Made by a program: the position numbers and the translations under genes
Notes under the pieces: generated by a model
The model's input: only the letters and a program-made list of their open reading frames with translations
What the model was told of the DNA's origin: nothing
The model's database searches: none
Part shown: positions 28,093 to 40,000 of the stretch, piece by piece
Position numbering within the stretch: position 1 is the first letter of the stretch
How the letters are laid out: the number at the start of each line of letters is the position of its first letter
Assembly (NCBI GenBank): GCA_947503345.1
Contig: CANNCW010000003.1
Location: forward strand, 292,977-356,976
Length of the DNA stretch: 64,000 nucleotides
Direction of reading: 5' to 3'
Origin: an uncultured Kangiella sp.
GTDB taxonomy: Bacteria; Pseudomonadota; Gammaproteobacteria; Enterobacterales; Kangiellaceae

Positions 28093-29760
28093 CTATTGCT
28101 GCACTGAAAATTCTGGTGAGGTTATGATTAAACCAATCGCGTCAGCTGCTTTGAGCTCTAAGTTTTCATCACCATAGGTCGCGATAAAGTCTAAAGTAGC
28201 TTGTCTTAATTCAGGGCTCATCTTTTCGGCCATCAATAATAAATCCAAATGATCTAACAGAGCTTCTGGCGTAGCTGCCAAATCTCTTTCTCTCGTAATA
28301 TCTATCAAAATATCATTAGGCTCAGGAGTATCTTCAGCAAAGTTATTCATGCTAATAGCTCGCCAATGTAATTGATTCGTCATTTTTGCCATAGTCCCTT
28401 CAGAGTGGATTTGTAACTCAGGAGCAACCAAATCATTGTCTTGGAACATGCCTTGCGGCGAATAAAATGGAGAAAAGAAATTAAAGACGCTTGGCGACTG
28501 CAAAGGACCTTGTGAAAAATCATTATTCACCCATCTAAAGTCATAAACTCCGTTTTCTGCTTTAGCATCAAAAGCTCGCCAAAGAGCAGTTAATCGAAGT
28601 AATGGCTCTTTTACTTTGCCAAAAACTTTATCTGAACTTGTCGTTCCAGTTCTTGCTTCGTCATCCATCAAAATGGCTTTCACCACTGCTGCAAGATCAC
28701 CACGTATTCCACTATCATTACTATTAAAAACTGTTGCCACACGTTGCACATATGCATTCGATGGATTGCTAGTAACAAGCTTTTGAATCAACTGCTTTGA
28801 AATAAATGGACCAACATTGGGATGATTAAAGATATTGTCCAAAGCTTGTGCTAAATCTTGCTCTGGTGTTTGGCCTGCTGGAATGATAGCTCCATTTAAA
28901 AGACGTTTTTCAGCGGTATCATGATAATCAGGAAATGCCTTCATTGGTCCTAATAAATCGCGATCTTCACGCCACCTTGTAAACCTATCGACATTCCCCC
29001 AAGTCCAACCTGTAAATACATGCGCAAAGCCTTCAATCTCTGCTTGTCCATAGGTTGGAATTGGGTTCCCTTGGGAGTCAGTCTTGCTGGTCCCATCGTT
29101 GTTTAATTCTACTAAACCAATGGTAAATAGCTGCATCAATTCTCGCGCATAATTTTCATCGGGACGAATGTTTCTTTCAGGATCTGGCTTTTCATTTCGG
29201 AGCATACTCAAATACTCACCCATTACAGGATTTAAAGTAACATCCTCAATTAGATCCCTAAAATTCCCATTACTATTTCTTAATAGAATGTCGTAATAAT
29301 TTGAAAGGGAGCGATTTCCTTCTCTTCCACTAGATGAAGTACCATTCTGGCTAATCACCATAATTTGGCTTAGAGCAAATGCTATTCTTTGCTTTAATTG
29401 ATCTTGAGCTGTCAAAGAACGCATCCACCATGCATTTACATGCTGACTCCAATATTGGTCATCCGCAATAGTAACTGAGTCGTAATAATTTAAATGTGTA
29501 GTTGGAGTTAAACTTAACTGCCAATCGATCCAACCCTCATAACCTCTTTCTACCACTTCATCAATAGACTCTAGGGTTGGTCCAAAAGTTGCCTGTTGAA
29601 GCAAGCGCGTAGCTTCTGCTTTTGTGACTGGGGGCGGTGGAGTTACTCCTGTGGGAGGTGGAGCAGATGTGTCACTATCAGAGTCTGAGCCTCCGCCACA
29701 AGCAGAAAGAATAAAACATAAACCAAGAACCGTAATAAACTTTTTCATTTTTGTCATCAA
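28093..29760 (-). CDS. DUF1800 family lipoprotein
   Basis: A 555-residue protein. A signal peptide ends in the lipobox ILSAC, then a Gly/Ser/Asp and Pro-rich linker. The DUF1800 domain fills the rest: ATRLLQQATFGPTLESID near its start, RIAFALSQIMVIS, NYARELMQLFTIGLVELN in the middle, and SVFNFFSPFY near the end. It is expected on a membrane facing the periplasm or outside. The start could be ATG at 29760 or the second ATG three bases on. It pairs with DUF1501 as in many proteobacteria and planctomycetes. Confidence 0.9.
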   Translation of the reverse strand: MMTKMKKFITVLGLCFILSACGGGSDSDSDTSAPPPTGVTPPPPVTKAEATRLLQQATFGPTLESIDEVVERGYEGWIDWQLSLTPTTHLNYYDSVTIADDQYWSQHVNAWWMRSLTAQDQLKQRIAFALSQIMVISQNGTSSSGREGNRSLSNYYDILLRNSNGNFRDLIEDVTLNPVMGEYLSMLRNEKPDPERNIRPDENYARELMQLFTIGLVELNNDGTSKTDSQGNPIPTYGQAEIEGFAHVFTGWTWGNVDRFTRWREDRDLLGPMKAFPDYHDTAEKRLLNGAIIPAGQTPEQDLAQALDNIFNHPNVGPFISKQLIQKLVTSNPSNAYVQRVATVFNSNDSGIRGDLAAVVKAILMDDEARTGTTSSDKVFGKVKEPLLRLTALWRAFDAKAENGVYDFRWVNNDFSQGPLQSPSVFNFFSPFYSPQGMFQDNDLVAPELQIHSEGTMAKMTNQLHWRAISMNNFAEDTPEPNDILIDITRERDLAATPEALLDHLDLLLMAEKMSPELRQATLDFIATYGDENLELKAADAIGLIITSPEFSVQQ

Positions 29761-29835
29761 TTACACTTTGATATAGCTTCTATCCTAATAGTCTTATCAA
29801 CAAAATCTATTTGATGTGTCACAAATCTTTACAAT

Positions 29836-29863
29836 AAAAAAGCAGCTAGAAAGCTGCTTTTTT
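29836..29863. terminator. Bidirectional terminator after the DUF11/SdrD-like gene
   Basis: A 12-bp stem (29836-29847 with 29852-29863) with loop AGAA and flanking A and T runs. It ends the surface-protein gene (stop at 29886), so DUF1800 and DUF1501 need their own promoter in the 75 nt between here and 29760. Confidence 0.93.
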
Positions 29864-29885
29864 ATTAATGGATAATATATTTAAT

Positions 29886-32198
29886 TTACGGACTATAAGT
29901 GCTGGGGTCCGTTGAGTAAGTGCCAGTTACGGTAAAGGTCACTATTCCATTATTAGGAAATGTCGGAATGCTAGTGTTTATATCACCACTACCATCAGCA
30001 GGACAAACAGCACCATTTTGTGCACTACAAGTCCAAGTTACCCCTGTGGCCCAATTTGGCAGGTCATCCACTATCGTTGTACCATCGGCAGCATGAGGCC
30101 CGTTATTCGTTACTACAATAGTATATTCAAAATTAGCGCCCGGAGTATAAGTTGCCACTGTATTAGGGTTGTTTTCCTTAGTAACAGATATATCTGCTAA
30201 TGGTGGTCTATCAACAAAGTTGTTGCCTGAGTCGTTCTCGCCATTTGCCAAAACTACTGGAATTTCATTATCTACAGGATCCGAAGCGCCATCACCATCA
30301 TCACTAATATCGGTATCACTTAAGTCAACATATGAAGCTAAGTTCACTTGTTGTAATACATAGTCTCCAGGAGTTAAATTACTAAAAGTGTAATTACCGC
30401 TTCCATCGGTCACTTGAGAGCTTATAGAAACGGTCAAAATTCCATCGTCGTTTACTCTATCGGTATTGTTCACAGACCCATTACCATCCATATCCAATCG
30501 ACCATTAATAACAGTTACTCCACCAAGAGAGCCATCATCAGCGCCATTGGAGACAGCATTACCACTAATGTCGACAAAACCGTTTACGATAATAAATCCG
30601 CCAACCATACCATCATCAGCACCATTAGTTAGACCATCGCCATTGATGTCGATACGACTATCGATAACGTTATAACGCTGAATTAAATTCACTGTTACGC
30701 CGCTCAATGGATTGTCAGCAATTAAATCGGCGGTCACTTCTTCAGAAACATTACCACTGATACTACCATTGTTTAATCCATTCACAACCAAGGTAGCTTG
30801 CGCGTCTTCTTGTGCATCTACACCTTCATTGGTATCAAGATCTTCTTTGGGAATGACATTGTCAAAACTTCCACCTGCGTTAGTAATGACATTAACCGTG
30901 AAAGTACAAGAAGAACCTGGGCCAACTGAACCGCCTGTTAATGATAAAACTGAGTCTCCTGCAGAAGGTGAGAAAGTACCACCACAACTATTGGTAGTAC
31001 TGGGGCCATTAGAAACCACCATTCCAGCAGGTAAACTATCGGTTAAATTTACACCGGTTAACGTCAAACCTTCAACAGGATTATCAATTGTAATGCTAAG
31101 CTGACTAGTTTGCAGATAGTTCACAGTAGAAGCGGAAAACGACTTTTCAATTGTAGGTACAACTAGACGTGTAGAAATAGCATAAACGCCAGCCCAAATA
31201 CCTTCGAAACTACTACCAAGTGAAACATCGGCACTAGTAATATTGTTACTTAAAATCCCATTGGCATTATAAATATCTAAATCGATACCCCAGTTGTAAG
31301 TAAAATTAGGATCCCGAGTCGAAACATTTACACCATTATCTGAAATAGTTCCGTTTGCAAAGTTATCAGTGGGGTTTAATGCATTTGTTAAAGGAACAGT
31401 AGCTAAAGTACTTTGATCACCCGTATTAGCAACCTCTCCATCCATAGCCCAAATGCCAACACTTGCTTCAACTGTTCCACTATTCGGTGTTAACAAGCCT
31501 GTAATCGTAAAGTTCTCGAAAGTGCCGAAGCCAAAAAACTTCCAGCCATCCCATACATTTACTCGTTTAAACGTCTCGCCAGCTGCTTTATACACAACCA
31601 CCAAGCTCCAGCCGGCATTGGGGCCAGTATAAGCTGATCCTGTGTCTGACTGGATATTACCAACATAATAATTACCAGCACCACCTGACTGAACTAAGCT
31701 GGTTACCTCTGCAAACGCCATATAAGAGCGCCAATCCTCATCTACAAAATCACTATCCAAGTCCCCAGTTTGGACATTGGTATCAAATTGGGTAGCAGTA
31801 ATATTGGTATATCCCCCTGCAGGGGTTCTAAACCTAACCTGTTGTTCCAAACTTGAATTTACTGGACCAGTAATATTAGAGAATACACCACTTTGAGAAA
31901 CGGCAGTCCAATACAATCCAGCCCATTCAATTGTTGCACCTGCAGGAAGAATTAATTCGGAGCGAGAAGAGTTGAAGTTTATGCCATCAACATCAGCATT
32001 GTAATAACTCATTATTGCAGGCGGGTTATTCGTGGTATTTCCACCGCAATCAGATGAACAGGTGATATTAGTATTACCAATCATTCTAAAATCACCGGTT
32101 AAATTCATTGCTTGTCTTTCAGCAAAATCTCTGTCCGCTAGGGTCTTAAGTGGCAGGAACATCAATAAAACTATAACGATTCTAATTGCTCTTATCAT
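29886..32198 (-). CDS. Large secreted surface protein with DUF11 and SdrD-like B domains
   Basis: A 770-residue exported protein with an N-terminal signal peptide ending near TLA. Residues about 30-345 form a region beginning with a ...GLYWTAVSQSG... beta domain. A DUF11-like domain follows at about 347-450 and an SdrD-type B domain at about 475-660. The B domain is interrupted by three acidic repeats of the RIDINGDGLTNGADDG type that look like calcium-binding dockerin or EF-hand loops. A second DUF11 domain starts at about 668. The protein stops abruptly at the end of this domain (GTYSTDPSTYSP) with no anchor or sorting tail. It is transcribed from its own promoter next to a CRP-type site. 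Confidence 0.85.
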   Translation of the reverse strand: MIRAIRIVIVLLMFLPLKTLADRDFAERQAMNLTGDFRMIGNTNITCSSDCGGNTTNNPPAIMSYYNADVDGINFNSSRSELILPAGATIEWAGLYWTAVSQSGVFSNITGPVNSSLEQQVRFRTPAGGYTNITATQFDTNVQTGDLDSDFVDEDWRSYMAFAEVTSLVQSGGAGNYYVGNIQSDTGSAYTGPNAGWSLVVVYKAAGETFKRVNVWDGWKFFGFGTFENFTITGLLTPNSGTVEASVGIWAMDGEVANTGDQSTLATVPLTNALNPTDNFANGTISDNGVNVSTRDPNFTYNWGIDLDIYNANGILSNNITSADVSLGSSFEGIWAGVYAISTRLVVPTIEKSFSASTVNYLQTSQLSITIDNPVEGLTLTGVNLTDSLPAGMVVSNGPSTTNSCGGTFSPSAGDSVLSLTGGSVGPGSSCTFTVNVITNAGGSFDNVIPKEDLDTNEGVDAQEDAQATLVVNGLNNGSISGNVSEEVTADLIADNPLSGVTVNLIQRYNVIDSRIDINGDGLTNGADDGMVGGFIIVNGFVDISGNAVSNGADDGSLGGVTVINGRLDMDGNGSVNNTDRVNDDGILTVSISSQVTDGSGNYTFSNLTPGDYVLQQVNLASYVDLSDTDISDDGDGASDPVDNEIPVVLANGENDSGNNFVDRPPLADISVTKENNPNTVATYTPGANFEYTIVVTNNGPHAADGTTIVDDLPNWATGVTWTCSAQNGAVCPADGSGDINTSIPTFPNNGIVTFTVTGTYSTDPSTYSP

Positions 32199-32246
32199 CT
32201 AAACACCTGATTTTAAAATACTATTTCCCAATTTAATGCAAATATG

Positions 32247-32275
32247 ACTATATTTTAAACAAGGTCAAACCTCAA
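32247..32275 (-). promoter_or_regulatory. Candidate promoter of the surface-protein gene
   Basis: On the minus strand TTGAGG (32270-32275), a 17-nt spacer and TATAGT (32247-32252) lie about 50 nt before the ATG at 32198. A CRP-type palindrome sits just upstream of the -35 box. Confidence 0.55.
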
Positions 32276-32280
32276 GTGTT

Positions 32281-32296
32281 TGTGAACTAATTCACA
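32281..32296. promoter_or_regulatory. Perfect CRP-consensus palindrome
   Basis: TGTGAACTAATTCACA matches the CRP core TGTGA-N6-TCACA at all ten conserved positions. It lies between the tufA terminator and the surface-protein promoter, centred about 48 nt upstream of the predicted start site, in an activating rather than repressing position. CRP or a Vfr-like relative is the likely binder. Confidence 0.6.
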
Positions 32297-32314
32297 TAAA
32301 TTTTACAATCATAA

Positions 32315-32340
32315 AAAAACCCCGCAAATGCGGGGTTTTT
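32315..32340 (-). terminator. tufA / str-operon terminator
   Basis: A 12-bp GC-rich stem (AAAAACCCCGCA with TGCGGGGTTTTT) and minimal loop, followed on the minus strand by TTT. It is 42 nt after the tufA stop and closes the rpsL-rpsG-fusA-tufA unit, preventing read-through into the secretory genes. Confidence 0.95.
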
Positions 32341-32381
32341 AGATAGAACCGAAGTTCTAGTGTTTAAAGCTTATCTTTTGC

Positions 32382-33572
32382 TTATGCAAAGATTTTAGCA
32401 ACAACACCAGCACCTACAGTACGGCCACCTTCACGGATAGCGAAACGTAAGCCTTCATCCATCGCGATTGGAGCGATTAACTCTACTACCATCTTGATGT
32501 TATCACCAGGCATTACCATTTCTACGCCTTCTGGTAACTCTACAGCACCTGTTACGTCAGTCGTACGGAAGTAGAACTGTGGACGATAACCTTTGAAGAA
32601 TGGTGTATGACGACCACCTTCATCTTTAGATAGTACGTATACTTCTGACTCAAACTTAGTGTGAGGGTTAATAGTACCAACGTGTGCCAATACTTGACCA
32701 CGCTCTACTTCATCACGCTTTGTACCACGTAACAATACACCTACGTTATCGCCTGCTTCACCTTGGTCAAGCAACTTACGGAACATCTCTACACCAGTAA
32801 CCGTTGTCTTCGTAGTTTCTTTGATACCTACGATTTCAATCTCTTCACCTACTTTTACGATACCAGTCTCTACACGGCCTGTTACAACTGTACCACGACC
32901 TGAGATTGAGAATACGTCTTCAATCGGTAACAAGAATGGCTTGTCCGTTACACGCTCTGGCTCTGGAATGTATGAATCTAATGCTTCACCTAACTTAACA
33001 ATCGCTGCTTCACCGATGTCGCTTTGATCACCCTCAAGAGCTTTCAACGCTGAACCACGGATGATTGGAGTTTCGTCACCTGGGAATTCGTATTGATCTA
33101 ATAACTCAACAATTTCCATTTCAACTAACTCTAATAACTCTTCGTCATCGACCATGTCGCACTTGTTCAAGAATACGATGATTTTTGGTACACCAACCTG
33201 ACGTGATAACAAGATGTGCTCACGAGTTTGTGGCATCGGGCCATCTGCAGCTGAACATACTAAAATCGCGCCATCCATCTGTGCAGCACCAGTAATCATG
33301 TTCTTTACATAATCCGCGTGACCTGGGCAGTCTACGTGTGCGTAGTGACGGTTTGGTGTTTCATACTCTACGTGTGAAGTTGAAATCGTGATACCACGCT
33401 CTTTCTCTTCTGGAGCATTATCAATCTCGTCAAAAGCACGTGCGTCACCGCCGTATACTTTTGATAAAACAGTACAAATCGCCGCTGTTAAAGTTGTTTT
33501 ACCGTGGTCAACGTGGCCAATTGTACCAACATTAACGTGCGGTTTATTACGTTCAAATTTTTCTTTAGCCAT
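32382..33572 (-). CDS. tufA: Elongation factor Tu (copy A)
   Basis: EF-Tu carries aminoacyl-tRNA to the ribosome as a GTP complex. The 396 residues show G1 GHVDHGKT (19-26), [20 protein letters not shown] and GSALKAL, followed by the two beta-barrel domains. The protein is identical over its visible length to copy B at 49492. It lies 67 nt after fusA in the str operon. Unlike E. coli and many relatives, its downstream neighbour is not rpsJ. Confidence 0.99.
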   Translation of the reverse strand: MAKEKFERNKPHVNVGTIGHVDHGKTTLTAAICTVLSKVYGGDARAFDEIDNAPEEKERGITISTSHVEYETPNRHYAHVDCPGHADYVKNMITGAAQMDGAILVCSAADGPMPQTREHILLSRQVGVPKIIVFLNKCDMVDDEELLELVEMEIVELLDQYEFPGDETPIIRGSALKALEGDQSDIGEAAIVKLGEALDSYIPEPERVTDKPFLLPIEDVFSISGRGTVVTGRVETGIVKVGEEIEIVGIKETTKTTVTGVEMFRKLLDQGEAGDNVGVLLRGTKRDEVERGQVLAHVGTINPHTKFESEVYVLSKDEGGRHTPFFKGYRPQFYFRTTDVTGAVELPEGVEMVMPGDNIKMVVELIAPIAMDEGLRFAIREGGRTVGAGVVAKIFA

Positions 33573-33639
33573 CTTCCTATTACCTCTAAGTTCTCTAACT
33601 AAAATATATTAATCTTTTAAATAAAGACTAAGCTATTGC

Positions 33640-35736
33640 TTAGCCTTTGTTCATGATCGCTTCTGCGATGTTCATTGGAGCTTCAGCATAATGAGCAAAT
33701 TCCATAGTGAAACTTGCACGGCCTTGCGACAATGAACGCATATCAGTTGCGTAACCAAACATTTCTGAAAGTGGTACTTCAGCATTGATAACTTTACCTG
33801 ATGGATTTTCGTCCATACCTTTTACCAAGCCGCGACGACGGTTAAGGTCACCCATAACATCGCCCATGTACTCTTCAGGAGTTACAACTTCTACTTTCAT
33901 CATTGGCTCTAACAATGCCGGGTTAGCAGTTGCTGCCGCATTTTTAACAGCCAAGCTACCAGCGATCTTAAACGCCATCTCATTCGAGTCAACGTCGTGG
34001 TAAGAACCATCGTATAAAGTTGCTTTAACGTCTAATACTGGGTAGCCCGCTAAGATACCGTTTTCAAGTTGCTCCTCGATACCTTTAGCAACTGCGCCGA
34101 TGTATTCACGAGGAACCACACCACCAACGATTTCGTTAACAAACTCGAAACCTGCGCCAGCTTCTTGTGGCTCAAGTTTAACCCAAACGTGACCATATTG
34201 ACCGCGACCACCTGATTGACGTACGAATTTACCTTCCACTTCAACAGTGCTACGGATAGATTCACGGTAAGCAACCTGAGGCGCACCAATGTTAGCTTCA
34301 ACTTTAAACTCACGACGCATACGGTCAACTAAGATGTCTAGGTGTAACTCACCCATACCAGAAATAATTGTCTGGCCAGACTCTTCGTCAGTTTGTACGC
34401 GGAATGATGGATCTTCCTGTGCCAACTTACCTAAAGCGATACCCATTTTTTCTTGGTCAGCTTTAGTCTTAGGCTCAACAGCAACCGAGATTACTGGATC
34501 TGGGAATTCCATACGCTCTAGGATAATTTGATTATCTAAAGAACATAAAGTATCACCAGTGGTTACGTCTTTAAGACCAACACCTGCTGCGATATCGCCC
34601 GCGCGAACTTCTTTAATTTCTTCGCGAGAGTTAGCGTGCATCTGTACGATACGACCGATACGCTCTTTCTTAGACTTAACTGAGTTCATTACGTGGTCAC
34701 CTGAGTTAATAACACCAGAGTAAACACGGAAGAAGGTTAAAGTACCAACAAACGGGTCAGTCGCAATTTTAAATGCTAATGCAGCAAATGGTGCATCATC
34801 ATCCGCTTCACGAGCTTCTGTTTCTTCAGAGTCAGCATCAACAACACCTTCAATCGCCTTAACTTCTTCAGGCGAAGGCATGTATTCGATTACTGCATCT
34901 AGTACCGCTTGAACACCTTTGTTCTTAAACGCTGAACCACCAAATACTGGAATGATTTCATTGTTCAATGTACGAGTACGAATACCTTCTTTAATTTCTT
35001 CTTCAGAAAGTTCCATAGTCTCAAGGTATTTTTCCATCATCTCTTCAGAAGCTTCAGCAGCTGCTTCAACCATGAACTCACGCATAGCTTCACATTCGTC
35101 TACCATATCCGCAGGGATATCTTGGTATTCGAAAGTCATGCCTTGGTCAGCTTCATTCCAGATGATTGCTTTCATTTTGATTAAATCAACAACACCTTTG
35201 AACTCGTCTTCTGCACCAATGGTTAATTGCATTGGAACAGCGTTAGCATTCAAACGCTCTTTAAGTTGATCAATAACCATACTAAAGTCAGCACCAGCAC
35301 GGTCCATCTTGTTTACGAATACCATACGAGGTACTTCGTATTTGTCCGCTTGACGCCATACTGTTTCAGTTTGTGGTTGTACACCTGACGAACCACATAA
35401 AACAACTACCGCACCGTCTAATACACGTAATGAACGCTCTACTTCAATCGTAAAGTCAACGTGACCAGGGGTGTCAATAATGTTAATACGGTGCTCATCG
35501 AATTGGCCTTGCATACCACGCCAGAAAGTCGTAGTCGCAGCAGAGGTAATAGTAATACCACGCTCCTGCTCCTGCTCCATCCAGTCCATAGTTGCTGCGC
35601 CGTCGTGTACCTCACCGATCTTATGAGAAAGACCTGTGTAGAATAAAATACGCTCAGTTGTTGTAGTTTTACCTGCATCAACGTGCGCAACGATACCCAA
35701 GTTGCGGTATCTTTTAATCGGGGTTTTACGTGCCAC
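33640..35736 (-). CDS. fusA: Elongation factor G
   Basis: EF-G drives translocation and ribosome recycling with RRF. The 698-residue protein carries G1 [30 protein letters not shown] and [10 protein letters not shown], and the five-domain layout through to [16 protein letters not shown]. Length is typical (E. coli 704). It is 15 nt downstream of rpsG. Confidence 0.99.
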   Translation of the reverse strand: MARKTPIKRYRNLGIVAHVDAGKTTTTERILFYTGLSHKIGEVHDGAATMDWMEQEQERGITITSAATTTFWRGMQGQFDEHRINIIDTPGHVDFTIEVERSLRVLDGAVVVLCGSSGVQPQTETVWRQADKYEVPRMVFVNKMDRAGADFSMVIDQLKERLNANAVPMQLTIGAEDEFKGVVDLIKMKAIIWNEADQGMTFEYQDIPADMVDECEAMREFMVEAAAEASEEMMEKYLETMELSEEEIKEGIRTRTLNNEIIPVFGGSAFKNKGVQAVLDAVIEYMPSPEEVKAIEGVVDADSEETEAREADDDAPFAALAFKIATDPFVGTLTFFRVYSGVINSGDHVMNSVKSKKERIGRIVQMHANSREEIKEVRAGDIAAGVGLKDVTTGDTLCSLDNQIILERMEFPDPVISVAVEPKTKADQEKMGIALGKLAQEDPSFRVQTDEESGQTIISGMGELHLDILVDRMRREFKVEANIGAPQVAYRESIRSTVEVEGKFVRQSGGRGQYGHVWVKLEPQEAGAGFEFVNEIVGGVVPREYIGAVAKGIEEQLENGILAGYPVLDVKATLYDGSYHDVDSNEMAFKIAGSLAVKNAAATANPALLEPMMKVEVVTPEEYMGDVMGDLNRRRGLVKGMDENPSGKVINAEVPLSEMFGYATDMRSLSQGRASFTMEFAHYAEAPMNIAEAIMNKG

Positions 35737-35751
35737 AATAGACTCCTTGGA

Positions 35752-36507
<756 letters not shown>

Positions 36508-36879
36508 TTATTTAGGGCGCTTAGCACCGTACTTAGAACGACCTTGTTTTCTGTCTTTAACGCCAGCCAAATCTAAAGTACCGCGTACACAGTGGTAACG
36601 TACACCTGGCAAATCCTTTACACGACCGCCACGGATCATAACAACACTGTGCTCTTGAAGGTTGTGGCCTTCACCGCCGATGTATGAAGTTACTTCAAAA
36701 CCGTTAGTTAAACGTACACGTGCAACTTTACGAAGTGCCGAGTTTGGTTTCTTAGGAGTAGTCGTGTAAACACGAGTACAAACACCACGCTTCTGCGGAC
36801 ATGCTTCCAAAGCTGGAGTAGTCGTTTTTTTAACCTGCTTTACGCGAGGTTTTCTTACTAGCTGATTAATAGTAGCCAT
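36508..36879 (-). CDS. rpsL: 30S ribosomal protein S12
   Basis: S12 controls decoding accuracy and is the streptomycin target. The 123 residues start [19 protein letters not shown]. Lys43 ([11 protein letters not shown]) and Lys88 ([13 protein letters not shown]) are the wild-type, streptomycin-sensitive residues, and Asp89 is the residue methylthiolated by RimO. It is the first gene of the str operon. Confidence 0.99.
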   Translation of the reverse strand: MATINQLVRKPRVKQVKKTTTPALEACPQKRGVCTRVYTTTPKKPNSALRKVARVRLTNGFEVTSYIGGEGHNLQEHSVVMIRGGRVKDLPGVRYHCVRGTLDLAGVKDRKQGRSKYGAKRPK

Positions 36880-36982
36880 TAATTCTTTCTCTAATATTCG
36901 TTTTAGCTAAAATTTAGCTAAATAGTTCGCTAATTCATGCACCCAGAGGACTAAAAATCTTGTCCTAGGTCTAGGGCGCGCT

Positions 36983-37011
36983 ATTCTAATGAGGTCAAAG
37001 CGATAAGTCAA
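36983..37011 (-). promoter_or_regulatory. str-operon promoter
   Basis: On the minus strand TTGACT (37006-37011), a 17-nt spacer and TAGAAT (36983-36988) are followed by AGCGCGCCC, a GC-rich discriminator. Both boxes match consensus at five of six positions. The start site is near 36976, about 97 nt before rpsL. Confidence 0.85.
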
Positions 37012-37040
37012 GCGCTCAAAATTTGATCATTTAAGCGCTT
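37010..37040 (-). terminator. Stem-loop after rpoC
   Basis: A 7-bp GC-rich stem (AAGCGCT at 37010-37016 with AGCGCTT at 37034-37040) and 17-nt loop begins 9 nt after the rpoC stop. It touches the -35 box of the str promoter. It may mark the end of the rpoBC message; there is no T-run. Confidence 0.5.
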
Positions 37041-37049
37041 AATTACTGT

Positions 37050-40000
37050 TTATTCCTCAGCAGCTTCTTCGATTGAGCTAAGCTCTTCCGATAAAGCTTG
37101 TTCTACTTCGTCGGCTGATGGGCCAGTTTCTTCAATTAGCACTTCAGCACGTTTTTGGCGACGCTCTTGATGGTAGCTCAAACCCGTACCTGCTGGGATC
37201 AAGCGACCTACAATTACGTTTTCTTTCAAGCCACGTAAGTCGTCCATTTTACCGTTGACAGCCGCCTCGGTAAGTACACGCGTAGTTTCTTGGAAAGATG
37301 CCGCTGAGATAAATGATTCAGTCGCAAGCGATGCTTTAGTGATACCCATTAGCACACGCTCAAATTCAACTGGATCTTTACCTGCTTCAATTAACTTATC
37401 GTTGGCTTCTAGTACTCGAACCACTTCCATTTGATCGCCTTTCAACATACGCGAATCACCTGGATTAGATACGATACACTTACGCAACATCTGGCGGATC
37501 ACAACCTCGATGTGCTTATCGTTAATACCTACACCTTGTAGACGATAAACTTCTTGCACTTCGTTAACAATGTAACGGGCAAGTTCAGTAACCCCTTTCA
37601 AGCGAAGAATGTCGTGCGGGTTATCAGCGCCATCAGAGACAACCTCACCCTTCTCAACTTTCTCACCTTCAAAGACGTTTAGATGACGCCATTTAGGGAT
37701 TAACTCTTCATAAGTGTCGCTTCCGTCTTGAGGAGTGATGACTAAACGACGCTTACCTTTAGTTTCTTTACCAAAGCTCACGGTACCTGAGATTTCTGCC
37801 AAGATTGCAGACTCTTTTGGTTTACGAGCTTCAAACAGGTCAGCAACACGTGGAAGACCACCGGTAATATCCTTAGTCTTCGAGCTTTCTTGTGGGATAC
37901 GAGCAATCGCATCACCGATATTTACTTCAGAGCCATCTTCTAAGTTAACGATAGCGTTTGTTGGTAAGAAGTAGACTGCAGGAACTTCAGTACCTGGAAT
38001 GAATAAGTCTTTACCTTTCTTATCAACTAATTTAATCGCTGGTTTAACTTCAGAAGATTTAGCACCTGTACGCTGCTTGTTTTCTGTAATTACGATAGAA
38101 CTCAAACCGGTTAACTCATCCGTTTGACGCTCCATGTTGACACCTTCAAGCATGTCAACGAATTGGATCTTACCGCCTAGCTCCGCAATGATTGGGTGAG
38201 TGTGCGGGTCCCAGTTAGCAACAATGTCGCCACCAGTTGCAGCTGCACCTTCGGCTGCGCTTAACACCGCACCATAAGGAACTTTATAACGCTCACGCTC
38301 ACGACCAAACTCATCGATAACGTTCAATTCAGCTGAACGCGAAACGATTACTAATTTGCCGTCTGGCTTCTCAACGGTTTTTGCATTCTTTAAGCGAATT
38401 TCACCGTCGTTTTTAATCTGTACATTGTTTTCCGCAGAGGCTCTCGATGCTGCACCACCAATGTGGAAAGTACGCATCGTTAGCTGTGTACCTGGCTCAC
38501 CAATCGATTGAGCAGCGATAACACCAACCGCCTCACCTTGATTAATGATATGACCACGAGCCAAGTCACGACCATAACAAGCGGCACAAACACCAGTACG
38601 AGTATCACAAGTAATTACCGAACGAACGCGAACTTCATCAACTGAGTTACGCTCTAGCGTATCAACCCATTTCTCGTCTAATAAAGTACCCGCTTCTGCT
38701 AAAACGTCATCTGTACCAGGAACATAAACATGCTCTGCTACTACACGACCTAATACACGCTCACGTAATGGTTCAACAACGTCACCACCCTCAATTAAAG
38801 GAGTCATGATAAGACCATCGTCAGTACCACAATCTTCAGTGGTAATTACCATGTCTTGAGCAACGTCAACTAAACGACGTGTTAAGTAACCTGAGTTTGC
38901 TGTTTTCAATGCAGTATCGGCCAAACCTTTACGAGCACCGTGAGTCGAGATGAAGTACTGAGATACGTCTAGCCCTTCACGGAAGTTCGCCTTAATCGGC
39001 ATTTCGATAATCGAGCCATCTGGTTTTGCCATCAAGCCACGCATACCAGCTAGCTGACGGATCTGAGCGGCACTACCACGAGCACCTGAATCCGCCATCA
39101 TAAAGATCGAGTTGAACGATGGCTCGCGTGAAGTATTACCTTCTTTATCGGTTACTTCTTCAGTACCGATATTGTCCATCATCGCTTTTGCTACTTTCTC
39201 ATTGGTATGAGACCAAATATCTACAACCTTGTTATAACGCTCACCTTGAGTTACCAAACCAGAGTTGAACTGCTCTTGAATTTCAGCAACTTCTTTTTCT
39301 GCAGACTCAATAATTTCAGCTTTGATTTCTGGGATTTGCATATCTTCGATACCAACCGAAGCACCAGAACGGGTAGCGTAAGAGAAACCTGTATACATTA
39401 ATTGGTCAGCGAAAATAACAGTCGCTTTCAAGCCACGCTCACGGTAACAAGTATTCACCAATTTCGAGATAGCTTTCTTAGTCATTGCTTGGTTCACTAA
39501 TTCGAAGCTGATACCGTCAGGAACGATACCCCAAAGCAATGAACGACCTACTGTAGTATCTAACAATTCGATTGTATCTGTACGCTCACCCGCTTCGTCA
39601 AAATGTACGATAGGTAAACGAACTTTTACTTTAGCGTGAAGATCTACAATGCCATTAGCATAAGCGCGTTGAACTTCGTCTGCGTCTGTGAAGACCATGC
39701 CTTCACCTTTCGCGTTGATTCGCTCACGTGTTAAGTAATATAAACCTAATACAACGTCTTGCGTTGGAACGATGATTGGCTCACCATTTGCTGGCGACAA
39801 AATGTTGTTAGTAGACATCATCAAGGCACGAGCTTCTAATTGCGCTTCAATCGTTAATGGAACGTGTACCGCCATTTGGTCACCATCGAAGTCAGCGTTG
39901 AACGCCACACACACTAATGGGTGTAACTGGATCGCTTTACCTTCAATTAAAACTGGCTCAAACGCTTGTAAACCTAATCTGTGAAGAGTTGGTGCACGGT

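Noticed and set aside
30400..30680. Possible DNA repeat array in the surface-protein gene
   Set aside because: The repeats encode acidic calcium-loop motifs within the protein and are not a CRISPR or intergenic array.
34050..34328. 92-residue frame inside fusA and similar frames inside other core genes
   Set aside because: Shadows of highly conserved genes; no independent ribosome-binding sites or recognisable motifs.
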